Source of the DNA: Cordilura impudica
Lineage: Eukaryota > Arthropoda > Insecta > Diptera > Scathophagidae
Assembly: GCA_963682025.1 (NCBI GenBank)
Contig: OY821517.1
Location: forward strand, 293,895,670-293,959,669
DNA: 64,000 nucleotides
Reading direction: 5' to 3'
Shown: piece by piece, positions 32,412-43,917 of the stretch
Layout of the letters: each line of letters opens with the position of its first letter
Position numbering within the stretch: position 1 is the first letter of the stretch
Program-made: the position numbers and the translations under genes
Notes under the pieces: model-generated
Seen by the model: the letters and a program-made list of their open reading frames with translations, nothing else
Told to the model about the DNA's origin: nothing
The model's database searches: none

Positions 32412-33905
32412 CACAGTGTTCGATTTTCAAAATTAGGAGGACAAAACCCCAAAAATAAATTATAAAAAAGAAAAAAACGGACCACCCTATCATAAAAAGG
32501 AATGTCCAGTTAAGATTTTTTTTATTGCTTTTAGTTGGAATTTAATATTATAAGCATATAACGGTATTAAGAATGATAATGAAAGGTTACAAAAGAAAAA
32601 CAATTAATTTAGTTCGAAAATAACTCTAACTCTAAACTGCCTCCGCTGAACAATCTTTTTTAATCAACATGGCGTCTTCCACAATTTCTCGTAACGAACT
32701 TTTTAACGTATGGCTATCAACTGCCAAGAAATCGACCATAAATTCGACTTTATTTCATCAAATTTCGTTGGAAGTTCAACAACCATAATACAATATGATA
32801 AATTAAAGTCTTTAGTATCAATATATGCAACAAATTCCAAAAAAAGATGGATAAAGGCTAATAGAACAAAACCTCGATTTCTCCATGATAATAACGATTG
32901 GCTAGCTGTTTTAATAGAATATTCTTATTTTACAATAAATTCTACACAACAAAATAATGCTGTGGGCAGGCCAAAAAAAAAAAAAATTTGAAGATTGTAG
33001 CCAAAGAAGCAAGAACAGGAAAGCAGCAGAGTTGACTACTACCGTGGATAATGATCAGCTGGTGAAAAAAAAAATGCGATACGCTGGAAAGCGTAATTCA
33101 GCTGGAATAGTAAAAGAATTAGCTTTGACTTCACCACAAAGAGGTACTGCCATAAAAAAACCAAGGTCAAAAACTGAGGAAGGAAAAGGCCTTTCAGCGG
33201 ATGAAGCTCTGGCGATGATTTTGGATTTGGATTTATCCACAAACAAGTATCGAACACTTAATCAACATACAAAGCGTCTTAATCGAGCCTTATATGAATT
33301 AGTTAAGAACTCAAAAGAGCTGTGCTACCCACAAAACATGACAGTAACCGAGTCTTATGCAGAAATAGAATTGCAGTCGTTAATAGACCACACGATTTTA
33401 AGGTTGTGCGCGTGTTACAGTGACTTTATAATGAGTCAAATGGGCACATGCGGAGAAATATATGCATTGTTCAAATGGGAATGTGATGGAGCTAATCAAA
33501 GTCTTTATAAACAAAAGTGGCTAGAGGAAGGCAGTAGTGATGAAAATTTGTTTAGCATTTCTTTAGTACCCATAAAAATGTATTTAATTAATGAAAATGA
33601 AGAGAAAACTGTTATTTATGAAAACACATCACCCAATTCTTCACGCTATTGTCGACCAATTAAATTAATATTTGCAAAGGAGACTACTGATTTGATAAAA
33701 AGCGAGGTAGAAAGTATTAAGGAAAAATGGTATTCACTATACTGTTTGCATAAAACCAAAATTAGTTTTATGCAACCTTTAAAAATGGCTCGGTGAAAAA
33801 AGATTTGCCAACAATGAATTGCTGGAGTCTGCGGTTGATGGCTCTTTTAACCAAGCTATTGAATATCCTGGGAAAATTTATCGAACTAAAACGATATTAT
33901 GTTGA
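32412..33905 (+). mobile_element. Transib-superfamily (RAG1-related) DNA transposon, deletion relic
   Basis: The left end is placed at CACAGTG (32412-32418), followed by a 22-bp spacer and ACAAAACCC (32441-32449). That layout parallels a 23-type recombination signal and published Transib termini. GC-rich CGCCC lies just outside, as is usual for Transib targets. The coding relic begins about 250 bp inward. No matching right end was found up to 34224 or after 38556, so the element is truncated or rearranged there. Confidence 0.55.
32669..33905 (+). pseudogene. Transib transposase, N-terminal part with first catalytic region, internally deleted
   Basis: Possible start MASSTISRNELFNVWLSTAK, then frameshifts into 32710-32991 and, at an A run, into 32957-33796. 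Transib-like features: VGRPKKK..FEDCSQRSKNRKAAEL near 32955-33035; FKWECDGANQSLYKQKW, where the Asp fits the first catalytic Asp of RAG1/Transib (RAG1 SCDGMGD); LFSISLVPIKMYL; and TSPNSSRYCRPIKLIFAKET, which parallels RAG1 core sequence around its CCKPL motif. The frame then jumps to a short C-terminus (WLGEKRFANNELLESAVDGS to TILC-stop at 33903). The second Asp and final Glu regions are absent. Assigned from remembered motifs, so a search is needed to confirm. Confidence 0.6.
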
Positions 33906-34241
33906 GAAATAAAAACAATTTTTCCCAAATTTGTTGTTTTCTTTGCCGCCTCATAACACCGATTTATAAATTAAAGAATGCTTACAAAAGAATTCTTCCA
34001 TTCCTAAAGTATCTACGTTTTTGGGCCTGATCTTACATCATGTCATTACAGTAATTCGCCTGTTGAATGGTACAAGCAAAAAATAATTTCAATTTCTTAA
34101 CAAGATATACGATTCCCCCACCAGCTCGGTACTAAAAGGTTCATAGACAGATATTGGGCTCTTGCAAAACAAGAAAGTTTATGAAGACCACAAACACCAA
34201 ACTTTTTGCTCGGATACGATATTTTTCCAGCAAAGGGATTC
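33906..34241. other. Segment between the Transib relic and Jockey copy 2
   Basis: No feature recognised. A minus-strand frame of about 55 codons is open here and across the pre-insertion site after 38555, but it has no recognisable motif. The last 17 bases (34225-34241) are the left target duplication of the next LINE. Confidence 0.35.
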
Positions 34242-34417
34242 AGTTCGAATCTAATTCTCTTTACGAACGGTCGTGTAAATAATTAAAGCGCATAGAGTAC
34301 AACTATTTAAAATTAATAACAAGTGTATATTTTTGTTTTTGCAATTGCCTATTCTTGATCTCATTTGAACTCACGTGGTAGTCAATTCAGCTTAAAACAG
34401 GAATAAAAAATCTAGCG

Positions 34418-35578
34418 ATGGCCCGAGGGGCCAAATCTTCATCAAAAAGAAAGCTCCTTGCCAACAAGAAGATGACAAAACTTCCTCCGGGTTTTAACCC
34501 GAACATCGCGTCAACTTCAAGCAACAGATTTAGCCTGCTTGCTGGCCTTAATGATATGGACGTCACTCCTGTATCAAATATTAACGAGGTTAAACAACAC
34601 AAACCTCCACCTATTGTTGTTGAAGCTAACGCCTCATTTACAGAAATACAAAAACTACTTGGTAAAGATTGTATTTTCAAACGTACTTCAATTGGTACTA
34701 AAATTTTTGCTCCAAGTAAAGAAATGTTCGAATGCTACAAGCAAATTCTTAAAGAGAGTAAGTTGGAGTTTCACTCTTATGGCTCCAAAGATAATAGGTT
34801 ATATACCACTTTTTTACACGGTTTACCCCGCATAAAAACTGAGGACATCACCGCAGAGCTAAAAAACTACAACCTGTCCCCTTCTTCCGTAGCTGAAATA
34901 GTCACCAAATTCAGTTCGAACAACAATGCAGTTTACAAAGTTCAATTTGTACGTAAAAATTTTAACCCAACTGCCTTAAGAAACGTAAGAACAATTTCAA
35001 ATATAATAATTTCCTGGAAAAAATACAAATCTAGATCCAGAAATAAACCAACTCAATGCTGGAACTGCTTAATGTATGGCCATGGCGGTGAACATTGTCA
35101 TCGTAGTGCTGCCTGTATGATATATGCAGAACAACATCATACAAGTGTGTGTCCGTTTAACACAAACGAAAAAAGACCAGCTGTTTTTACATGCTTTAAT
35201 TGCAAAAAACAAGGAAAAGAGAGAACTGATCACTCTGCAAACGATATCAACTGTCCGTTACGTTCTCTCTATTTGGAAACTAGAACAAGAGTTACTTCTA
35301 AAAATCCGAATAAAAGCAGACAACAAAATAACTCATTTCAATTTAATGTGGGAGATTTCCCTAATTTAAGAAACAACAACACAAATTGTAACAATAACAT
35401 CAATAATAACAGCAAAGCTACATATGCTAACCAGCTGAAAACAAACGATTTATTTAGCATTGATGAGCTTTTTGATATTTTCACTACAGCTATGGATGAT
35501 TTGCATAGGTGCACTTCAAAAGTACAACAAATCAAAGTTGTAATGTCAATGGTAAAATACGCCCATGGATTATACTAA
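34418..35578 (+). CDS. Jockey-clade ORF1 (gag-like), open, one knuckle ligand changed
   Basis: 386 residues, MARGAKSSSKRKLLANKKMT onward, collinear with the copy 1 ORF1. The second zinc knuckle reads CMIYAEQHH where copy 1 has CMICAEQHH, so one Cys ligand is lost although the frame is open. It overlaps the ORF2 start by 14 bases, as in copy 1. Confidence 0.85.
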   Translation: MARGAKSSSKRKLLANKKMTKLPPGFNPNIASTSSNRFSLLAGLNDMDVTPVSNINEVKQHKPPPIVVEANASFTEIQKLLGKDCIFKRTSIGTKIFAPSKEMFECYKQILKESKLEFHSYGSKDNRLYTTFLHGLPRIKTEDITAELKNYNLSPSSVAEIVTKFSSNNNAVYKVQFVRKNFNPTALRNVRTISNIIISWKKYKSRSRNKPTQCWNCLMYGHGGEHCHRSAACMIYAEQHHTSVCPFNTNEKRPAVFTCFNCKKQGKERTDHSANDINCPLRSLYLETRTRVTSKNPNKSRQQNNSFQFNVGDFPNLRNNNTNCNNNINNNSKATYANQLKTNDLFSIDELFDIFTTAMDDLHRCTSKVQQIKVVMSMVKYAHGLY

Positions 35579-38232
35579 TATTTTAAACGAATTCAAAATG
35601 CTTCACTTGAATGCTAATGGCATTTCAAACTTTTCTAAATTAAAACAATTTGAGATACTAATTGAACGAGAAAATATTAAAATAGCGTCTTTGAATGAAA
35701 CTTTTTTTTCAGAAAATCATAGACCCTATTTTAAAAATTATTATTTATATAGAAGTAACAGAACAGATGCAAGAGGAGGAGGAGTAGCTCTGTTAATTCA
35801 TAAATCTGTCGCTCATAAAAACCTCTTTATATCAAACACATCATCAATCGAAAACACCTCAATTGAAGTTATTATAAATAATAGACCTATTGTTGTATCT
35901 TCGTTATATTCACCAAGATATACTCATAACTTCTGTGCTGATATCTTGAACCTAACACCTTCCACCAAAGAATATATAGTTTTTGGTGACCTAAATGCCA
36001 AACATTGTTCTTGGAATTGCCGTTCAAATAATACTGCAGGAATTGCACTCAACAACCTACAGCAATCAAGCAATTTTTTCATTCACTACCCTAATAGACC
36101 AACCCTATTCCCCCATCAACACAATCGCGAAGCATCCACAGTCGATATTATTTTAAGCAATTCCGCTTTAGATATAGACGTAAAAACAATGGATTACGAA
36201 ATACCATCAGACCATCGCCCCATAATATGTACACTTAAAAGATCAACGGCCTTGCAGGTTGACCACAATTATTATGATTATAGTGCAACTAACTGGAACA
36301 TTTTTATGAATTTTTTAGACAATAAAATCACGTTATATTCGGATATATACAATACCAAGGTAGTTATTGATCAGGAAATCCAAAAATTCATAAATGTAGT
36401 TTTCGAAGCAAGGGATGTGTCCACACCTAAAATAACTCAACAAAATAATTACACATTACCAGAAAGTACTGTAAAATATATTAAACTAAGAAGAAGCTTT
36501 AAAAGAAAAAGCCAACGATCTTCAAATATAGCCGAGCAAACTTTTTATAATCAATACTAAGTTTCTAAGTAACATGATTGATAAAAGTATTAATTCGGAG
36601 CGCAATAAGAAATGGTCTCAATTATTATCCAATTTAAAACCAGGTGATAAATCATTTTGGAAAATAAGCAGGAACTTGCGAGGAAAAGGAAAAAATCAAA
36701 TCGCTCACTTTAAAGTTGGAAATAAAAAAATAACATCTGATAAGGACAAGGCTGAAGTCCTGGCAAATACATTTGTCCAAGCAAATAACCTCACTTCGAA
36801 CTATAACCACTCGGCAGATACACTAATAAATACAACAGTAAATAATTTTAAAAAGGAAAATCCCAGTTCTGAATCTGCAATTTATACATCTCTTGAAGAA
36901 GTAATGAATATTGTCTCATCAATAAAACCCTCAAAATCTCCTGGTTTTGACAATGTTCCCAACCTGCTCTTAAAGAAACTACCACTCAAAGCTCTAAAAT
37001 TACTGGTTATAATATTTAACAGCTGCATCAAACTCAACTATTTCCCAAACCATTTCAAAAATGCTAAGGTTATAGCCATAAACAAACCTAGTAAGCCAAA
37101 AAATAACCCAAACAGCTACAGACCTATTAGTCTATTAAGTAACTTAGGTAAAATATTTGAAAAAATACTACATTCTCGTCTTAGTGAATTTGTAACGACC
37201 AATTCTATTGTTGCCAAAGAACAATTTGGATTTAAAAAAGGGCATAGCACTACGCACCAAATAAACAGAATTAAAAATCAAATAACCACAAATAAAAACA
37301 ATAAACGTTCAACGGGTCTAATATTGTTAGATATTGAAAAAGCGTTTGACACCGTTTGGCATAATGGCCTCTTATTTAAACTTCTTGATGCAAATATACC
37401 AAAATATTTATGCAAACTTATTTCAGATTTCATTCACGGCAGAAACTTTAAAGTTGCGATTAATAATGAAACATCATCTCCAAAAACCATTACCACAGGG
37501 TTACCTCAAGGATCTGTCTTGTCGCCATTGCTTTACTCGATATATACATCCGATTTTAAAGTCCCAAAATATATGAAAATTGCTTATTACGCAGATGATA
37601 CTGCGTTAATTTCTTCAAACAAACTTACAAGCGCACTCCTGAAGAAAATGGAAAAGGGACTTGTAAATTGCAGTAAATATTTTCACAAATGGAAAATCAA
37701 AATTAATCCAAACAAGACCCAAGCAATAATTTTTCCATTCAACAAATCTCCCAAAAGACTGCCAAGACGTCATCCTCTTATTGGAAATAATACCATAAAT
37801 GTACTTAACGAGGTCAAATATCTCGGAGTTGTCTTGGACAAAAAGCTTACATTTAAACAACATATTATGGCTACGTGTCAAAAAGCTATAAAATCATTTA
37901 AAGCATTATGGCCACTACTAAATAGAAGGTCATTTCTAAACCCCAAAAACAAAAATCTACTCTTCAAAAGTGTTATAAGGCCGATATTAACGTACGCGTG
38001 TCCTATTTGGAGTGACGCTGCCAACTGCCACCTAAAACGCTTACAAATTATACAAAACAAATGTCTTAAAATGATAAATAAAAAGCCCTGGAGGTATCCT
38101 ACAAATCTTCTTCATGAAGAAACAGGTTATGAAAAAATTATCGATTTCATAACAAGGATCAACAACAATTATTTTGCCAAAATTGAAAATTCCTCTTACG
38201 CACTGATAAGAGAATGTAGAGAAGTAACGTAA
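35565..38232 (+). pseudogene. Jockey-clade ORF2, endonuclease and reverse transcriptase, single frameshift
   Basis: The endonuclease half runs 35565-36560 (SLNETF, VFGDLNAKHCSW, SDHRPI). Copy 1 has AATGTACTAAG where this copy has AATACTAAG, a two-base loss at about 36555 that breaks the frame. From 36574 the rest is open for 552 residues: SYRPISLLSNLGK, LLDIEKAFDTVWHNG, TTGLPQGSVLSP, YYADDTALISS and a C-terminal CHLKRLQIIQNKC region. All catalytic aspartates remain. The family role is nicking DNA and copying the element's RNA at the nick. Confidence 0.9.
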
Positions 38233-38555
38233 AATTAAAAAGAAATCACCAAATTGAAAATTATATGCTTATAGTGGTCTATTATTTCTAATAAACCTTC
38301 TATAAGCATATAAATATTTTCAGATAGTATTTGAATTTATTAAATCATATAAAGGTTTTTTCCCTCCCATTTTTCTTTAAAAATCATTAAAAAATAAAAT
38401 AAAAACTATTTAATCTCTTTAGATCATATATATTATTTGTTGTAATATCTATGTTAAGATAAGATCTCATATGTAAATATCAAAATTTGTTAAAATATGT
38501 AAATAAAGGAAGAATATTTAATTGAAAAAATTGAAAAATTCCAGCAAAGGGATTC

Positions 38556-39207
38556 CTGGAAGTAGTACAAGAGCGCTTATGGGAGGTATTCCGGAAAAAA
38601 ATTTATATTTTCGTACAAAACAATTAATTTTGTAAAATAATTGCATACAATATGTTCATTTAAAGAACATTCACATCAATTATTTGTGTTTTTTTTTTAT
38701 TAAAATCGGTGTTTCTTTTAAAAGTTAAAGCGATTTATTTATGTTATATTTATGTGTGCAATTTGTGGGTCATTTTAAAGACGCATTATCGGTTTAATTT
38801 AAGATCACTTAATAACTTCAGGCTTAAATTAAAGCCTCTCCTTTTAGATATTGCATTAATAAAATTAGTTTAAAAGGGACGAAGGAAGAAGAATAAAATA
38901 AATTAATAAATTTTGAGAAAAAATTCCTCAGAATATAAGTAGGTATATCAGCAGGAAAGCATAAATGTCTAAGGATTTTGTTTTTGTATGTACGTAAAAG
39001 TTGTCAGAAATTGTGGGCTTTCGTATAAATGTTATTGCTTTAAATGTGATTACGAGTTGGAGCAGTATAAGCCGCCAATTACCTCTGTACTTGAACTTCG
39101 GCTAAAATCTCGGCTGGCTTTTTCTTAAACAAGTAAATATATTAGAATTTCGTTTTAAATTTCTTTCAAATTTTGTAATTTCATAATATCAAAACTTGAT
39201 CACTCAC
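38556..39207. other. Host gene intron 2, 5' end
   Basis: AT-rich intronic DNA from the LINE target site to the exon 2 donor. No element recognised. Confidence 0.4.
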
Positions 39208-39440
39208 CTCTTCCACGGTGTTGTGGGAGCTGTACGTATTGGTTTAAAATGGCACATTTCCTTATGGAGGCTATCAGTACTGCTGGCATGTTGTCTATCC
39301 TCCGGGCAACGATGCAGAGTGGTGGGTGCAATGGTGTGTAGTTTCGATAGTGAACAAGATGAATATTTATTGCGTACTAAAGAAAACGAGGATGTCGATG
39401 CAGAATTAGTAGTAGTTGCTGCCGAAGTGGTTGCCGGCTG
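39208..39440 (-). CDS. Host gene, exon 2 (5' limit uncertain)
   Basis: A minus-strand open stretch of about 77 codons, Ser/Thr-rich then His/Cys/Lys-containing, ending FKPIRTAPTTPWK and a strong donor, AAGAG|GTGAGTG at 39208/39207. Two trailing bases make it phase 2, matching exon 3. Upstream the frame meets a TAA about 10 bases before TTTAAAG, so an acceptor is needed near 39441; the candidate AG there has a poor pyrimidine tract. The plus-strand frame here is its antisense. Confidence 0.5.
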
Positions 39441-39474
39441 CTTTAAACAATATTATTTGATGATGAGGTTGACA

Positions 39475-39674
39475 NNNNNNNNNNNNNNNNNNNNNNNNNN
39501 NNNNNNNNNNNNNNNNNNNNNNNNNNNNNNNNNNNNNNNNNNNNNNNNNNNNNNNNNNNNNNNNNNNNNNNNNNNNNNNNNNNNNNNNNNNNNNNNNNNN
39601 NNNNNNNNNNNNNNNNNNNNNNNNNNNNNNNNNNNNNNNNNNNNNNNNNNNNNNNNNNNNNNNNNNNNNNNNNN
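39475..39674. other. Assembly gap of 200 N
   Basis: Exactly 200 unknown bases, a typical placeholder length. It interrupts the host gene between exons 1 and 2, so the exon 1 donor and any intron are hidden. Confidence 0.95.
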
Positions 39675-40009
39675 TGCACCGAATCCTTAAGAGTTTGTAT
39701 GAAGTTTGTGGTCTTGGTGGAATTTTCAGCTTTTAAGGAATGAGTTGCTGTTTTTAAAGAGTTATTTGAAGTATTGTTGCTTTTGTTGTCATTTTTATAA
39801 TTTTGATGATGTTGACTGTATGAATTGTTGGTACTGGACGTAGTAGATGAATTGTGGTTGGTGTTGTTGATTAAAGATTTTGGTGTACCCACCGCCGCCG
39901 ATACATTTGTGTTCGAGGTCAAGGTTGATTTTTTTGCTGTGGCCGTATTGCCACTATTATGTAGTGTACTACTATAAGCTGTGGTCTGTCCCGGTGTGGC
40001 AACCAACAT
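39675..40009 (-). CDS. Host gene, first coding exon, truncated by the gap
   Basis: Starts at ATG (40009-40007), giving MLVATPGQTTAYSSTLHNSG, and stays open for 111 codons into the gap. It is rich in Ser, Thr and Asn (NNTNHNSSTTSSTNNS), as in many disordered fly N-termini. Another ATG lies 7 bases upstream in a different frame, in weaker context. Codons are mixed and not repeat-derived. Linkage to exons 2-4 is inferred from strand, order and matching phases. No domain is recognised. Confidence 0.55.
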
Positions 40010-42060
40010 GATGGCATGAGTTTTAATATTTTAAACTATATTTATTCACTAAATACGCATGATGTTTAGTCTGTTTTGCCTTTAAATAATAGAGAAATAT
40101 ATTTAAATTGTACCGAAAGATCAATTCTTTATTCTATTTCACTTCGTTATGTTCACCAAAAAAATTGTCTTCTTTCATTGAAATTTTGTGTGTAAAAAAA
40201 CATTGTGTTGTAAAAAACAAGACACAATACACCTACACCCCCACTATGCAGACTCCCTCTTTGAAGCTATAACCCAATACGTACGCATTTACCCATTTAT
40301 CAGGGATGACAAAATATGTATTATCCTCAATTTGGTACTTAATACAATCATTGCATTATTAGATTTTTGGTAGGTACTAATATTTTGTAAAGTACAAACG
40401 AAATCTATGAAATTCAATTGAATGCATAAAAACTTCAAAAATTTTAAACACGAAAAACATTTTCATCTTCATAAAAATAATAAAACCCCAAATTATTTTC
40501 CAATAAACAATATTTAAAAGACTTCTACAGAGAATTTATATTCGGAGGTAAAAAATAAAAAAAGTATTAGACTAATTTTACTCTAAAAAAAATTTAATTC
40601 TACAAATATATGTGTAAGGTAGAATATTTCCTGAAGCCCTCTAAGGACTCTTTCACACAGAAATATTATGATTCAAAGCTTAAGGAAAAATATCAGTTAA
40701 TATGAATATTGTTATGCAGCAGGTTATGATCTGGGTATATTTCTATCGAGAAAAACTTACTTCCTGATTTTTTTTAGATTCTGAGCATATTTGTTTTTAC
40801 TAAGTTCTTATTAGAAATTGTTCTTTGAATTACTATTATTAGGATGGGTTTTTGAAAAAAAAGTATATTGCACTTGATAACTTACTTTTTTTTTAATATT
40901 TTAGTTCTGGTTCTGTTGTGCTCCAAATTGTAATTTATAGGCCGTTATAAACGGAATCAAGTTGTTTATCTAGAAGGTTTTATGGATAAGGAAATATATA
41001 TTTAAGTGATAAATTAAATTTTAGTTAAGGACAATATATATTTCGGACCAACAGATTTGTTGAGATCATATAGTATATAAATATTGGTCCTTTGAGGGAT
41101 ATATTTATTCCCGTTTCTATTCATTAATATATGAAGATTTTCACATCATTTTTTTTTCCCAACTTTTTATCTTAAAAATATTTCAATCGCACAAACAAAT
41201 TTTCGTTTTCAAAAGAACCTTCTGGATTCTAAAATGCATAACAAAAAGGGGATATTTACCCAAAATTTACCCAAAGCTGACAGGTAGTCTCACATACACT
41301 ATAATCGTTCTATTTATTTTAAACCATTTTCTTTTAAAAACTTTACACAGTTCTTTGAAGTAAGCCGGAACCGGTTTTTCTAAAAAAAAGAACGAATCAC
41401 TTGCTCTTTATTCCAACTTTAATTGAAATTATTTACGTTGATAAAACTATCCTTTAATTTAGCAAAAATAATTCATTCATAATTTAATTTCACATTATAA
41501 GGCAAAAATTGTTTTACGTCCTTTTTCACTCCACTTTACTATTGCTTCTTATACTACCACATACGATGTTTATTATCCATTCCTTTATTCTACTTTCATT
41601 TACACTACTACAAATTTGTGGTTTTACGTTATTCTTGTTCTTCTTTGTTTTCATTAAAAAAAAATGTTTATGCAAAGTTCTTTTTTTTTCATACATTTAG
41701 TTTTAAAAATTACCTCTAATTAGTTGTTTCACTCAGAAATTCATATATATTTTGTAAAGTTAGTTAATTTAATACATTTTCTGCAAAATATTTTAATTTT
41801 TTCTACACTTTTTTAATTGATTTACAAAAAACAAGGTAGAATACAAATGTGAATAGAGTGTATGCTTTATTTTTTTCATTCGTTTTAGTTAATATAACAG
41901 CTGATACTACTACACATATAAAATAAAATGTGAAGTACTGCCAAATTTTATTGAACACAAAAGTGATGCCAAGTTTTTAAAATTGAAATAAATAGCAATA
42001 TTTTTTGCAAAGGCCTAAAAGAGTGCAATGAAACTTGAAATGTAAACTTACAGCAACACT
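40010..42060. other. Upstream DNA of the host gene (5' UTR/promoter region expected)
   Basis: AT-rich, with no repeat family recognised from elsewhere in the window. The promoter should lie in the first part, but I could not pick a reliable TATA or initiator. Frames at 40188 and 41509 are short, hydrophobic and AT-driven. Confidence 0.4.
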
Positions 42061-42064
42061 TTAA

Positions 42065-42564
42065 AGCTGCGTTCACACTATGTGTTTTGCTTGTGTTTTT
42101 CTTATTTTTTTAGCACGTGCAATTTGTACACATAGTGTGAACCCTTTCAAAAATTGTTTATGTACAACATATTCGGCAAGACATATGTTAATTTTTCAAT
42201 TAGAGCAGGTTCTATTTTGGCATGACAACCATATGAAAATACAACAGTTCTTGTGGCGAAAGAAAAACAGAGTAAATTATAAAGATAAATATTGAAAGAA
42301 AAATAAATTGTTTAATATTAATTAACAATTAAAAAATATATAAAATATATAACTTTCTTTTTAACACTAATTTTTTGTAAATTCCCAAATTAAATCAGCT
42401 GTTGTTTACATTTAGAGGTTATGTCATACAGAAATACATATGTACGTTTGAACGCAAAAATGATGAATTGTATGTAAAACGCCAATTTTGACACACACGC
42501 GGAATTACGTATGGATCGTAAAACTGAATTTACATATGGAAAATACACATAGTGTAAACGCACC
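42065..42564. mobile_element. TTAA-flanked MITE (piggyBac-like duplication)
   Basis: 500 bp with terminal inverted repeats AGCTGCGTTCACACTATGTG at the left, and GGTGCGTTTACACTATGTG read inward from the right. TTAA lies on both sides (42061-42064 and 42565-42568). TTAA duplications with short terminal repeats suggest piggyBac-driven mobilisation. No coding sequence inside. Confidence 0.7.
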
Positions 42565-42573
42565 TTAAGTATA

Positions 42574-43365
42574 ACAAGTAAGAAAATTATAGTCGGTCTA
42601 GACCGGCTATACGATACCCTATACCATGCGTTTAGAGACCCTATCTCTCAGGACCAACTAACTGGATATAGAAAATAAGCATAAACCAAATTTGAGTGGG
42701 ATTTTAATTAATTTTTTCGGCTGCAGATATGAAAAAGTTCATATCGGATGCTATATCTATATGGGAACTAGGCCCAAAAATGGACCGATCCTAACCATGT
42801 TTGGTGAAGTCTCTTGTATTTTGCAAAAATATATACAAACAAAATTTGAGAAGAATCAGTGCAATATTTTTGTTTTTTGATAGATTTAAGTGAAGATCGG
42901 GATGCAGCTCTATATGGGGCCTATGACTAAGAGTTGTCCAATAGGGATCATTTTTGGACTACTGATTAATGGATGTAATATATACATACAAACCCAATTT
43001 GACTAAGATTTGTATGATAATTTGGATCTTATGGCAATATATGTTGATTTCATAGGGGTCATTTGTATGGGGGCTAGGTCTGAACATGGACCGATTCTCA
43101 CCAATTTCAATAGCGTCTATCCCATGGCCGATAAAAGATCAAATACCAAATTTCGTCAAAATATATTCATATTTGCGATCTGCAGTTTGATTACAAGTTT
43201 TACATGGAAACACAGACGGACGGACGGACATCGTTAAATCGAATCAGATAGTGATTCTGATTCGATCGGTATAATTAAAGATGGGTGTAGGTCAAATATT
43301 TTTGGTTGTTACAAACAGCAGCACAAAGTCATTATACCCAAACTACATAGTGGGATAGGGTATAA
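42574..43365 (+). mobile_element. INE-1/Helentron-like element, copy D
   Basis: About 790 bp from ACAAGTAAGAAAATTATAGT and the palindrome TCGGTCTAGACCGG to GGATAGGGTATAA, directly beside the TTAA MITE. The GACGGACGGACGGACAT tract is at about 43216. Confidence 0.7.
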
Positions 43366-43653
43366 ATATAAAGTCTGGTAACAAATTATCATATGAAATT
43401 ATACCAACTTGCCGAGCTCAGACCTCGTTCAGTTTTTTTTTTAAATTTATATATATAAAAATAAATATGAATATTTAAATAAAATTCATTAAATTGTGAA
43501 TTTTTAAATAAAATTCCTTAAATTTCGTTATAAATACACAGAAGATATATAACTGGGTCTGTTAATAAATAATTTCATAAGAGCCTAAAGGTATGCTTAT
43601 AAATTTTAGCATAGTATAGTTTTTTATTTGAAGCTTAAATATGTGTTTTGTGC
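43366..43653. other. AT-rich spacer
   Basis: No gene or repeat recognised; short A/T-rich direct repeats (TAAATAAAATTC) occur at 43475-43510. Confidence 0.35.
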
Positions 43654-43917
43654 AAGGTTCAGAAAATACACACATCAAACACTCAATGTTCTGTTCTAAA
43701 ACAACCAACACATATTTTTAATTTCATGTCAATTATGTGTGTTTCTAAATTTTGTACTTTGCCGAACACAATCATGAATGTGTTTCGTTTTAATACTTGA
43801 TTGTGAACACGACCATGTTTCTATCAACTATTGTTTTATTCGAACACACACAAACCACACAGTTTTGAGTGTAGCTTTATTTTCAGTTCGTGTTCCTGAA
43901 CGCGTACAGCTAAAAAT
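43654..43917 (+). mobile_element. Half copy of the palindromic hAT MITE
   Basis: Starts CAAGGTTCAGAAAATACACA, like the left end at 11091, and follows the same arm through GAACACAATCATGA and GAGTGTaGCTTTATTTtcAG to the arm's tip. The second arm is missing and no 8-bp duplication could be paired. Confidence 0.6.

Larger units (their letters stand above)
34242..38538 (+). mobile_element. Jockey-clade LINE, full length, copy 2
   Basis: About 4.3 kb with the 17-bp target duplication TTCCAGCAAAGGGATTC (34225-34241 and 38539-38555). It has the same start, AGTTCGAATCTAATTCTCTT, and the same layout as copy 1. The two copies are nearly identical over most of their length. Only one frameshift breaks ORF2, so this is the best-preserved LINE in the window. 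Confidence 0.9.

Noticed and set aside
39196..39474. Plus-strand frame MITHLFHGVVGAVR running into the gap
   Set aside because: Antisense to exon 2; the minus strand has a GTGAGT donor and matching phase.
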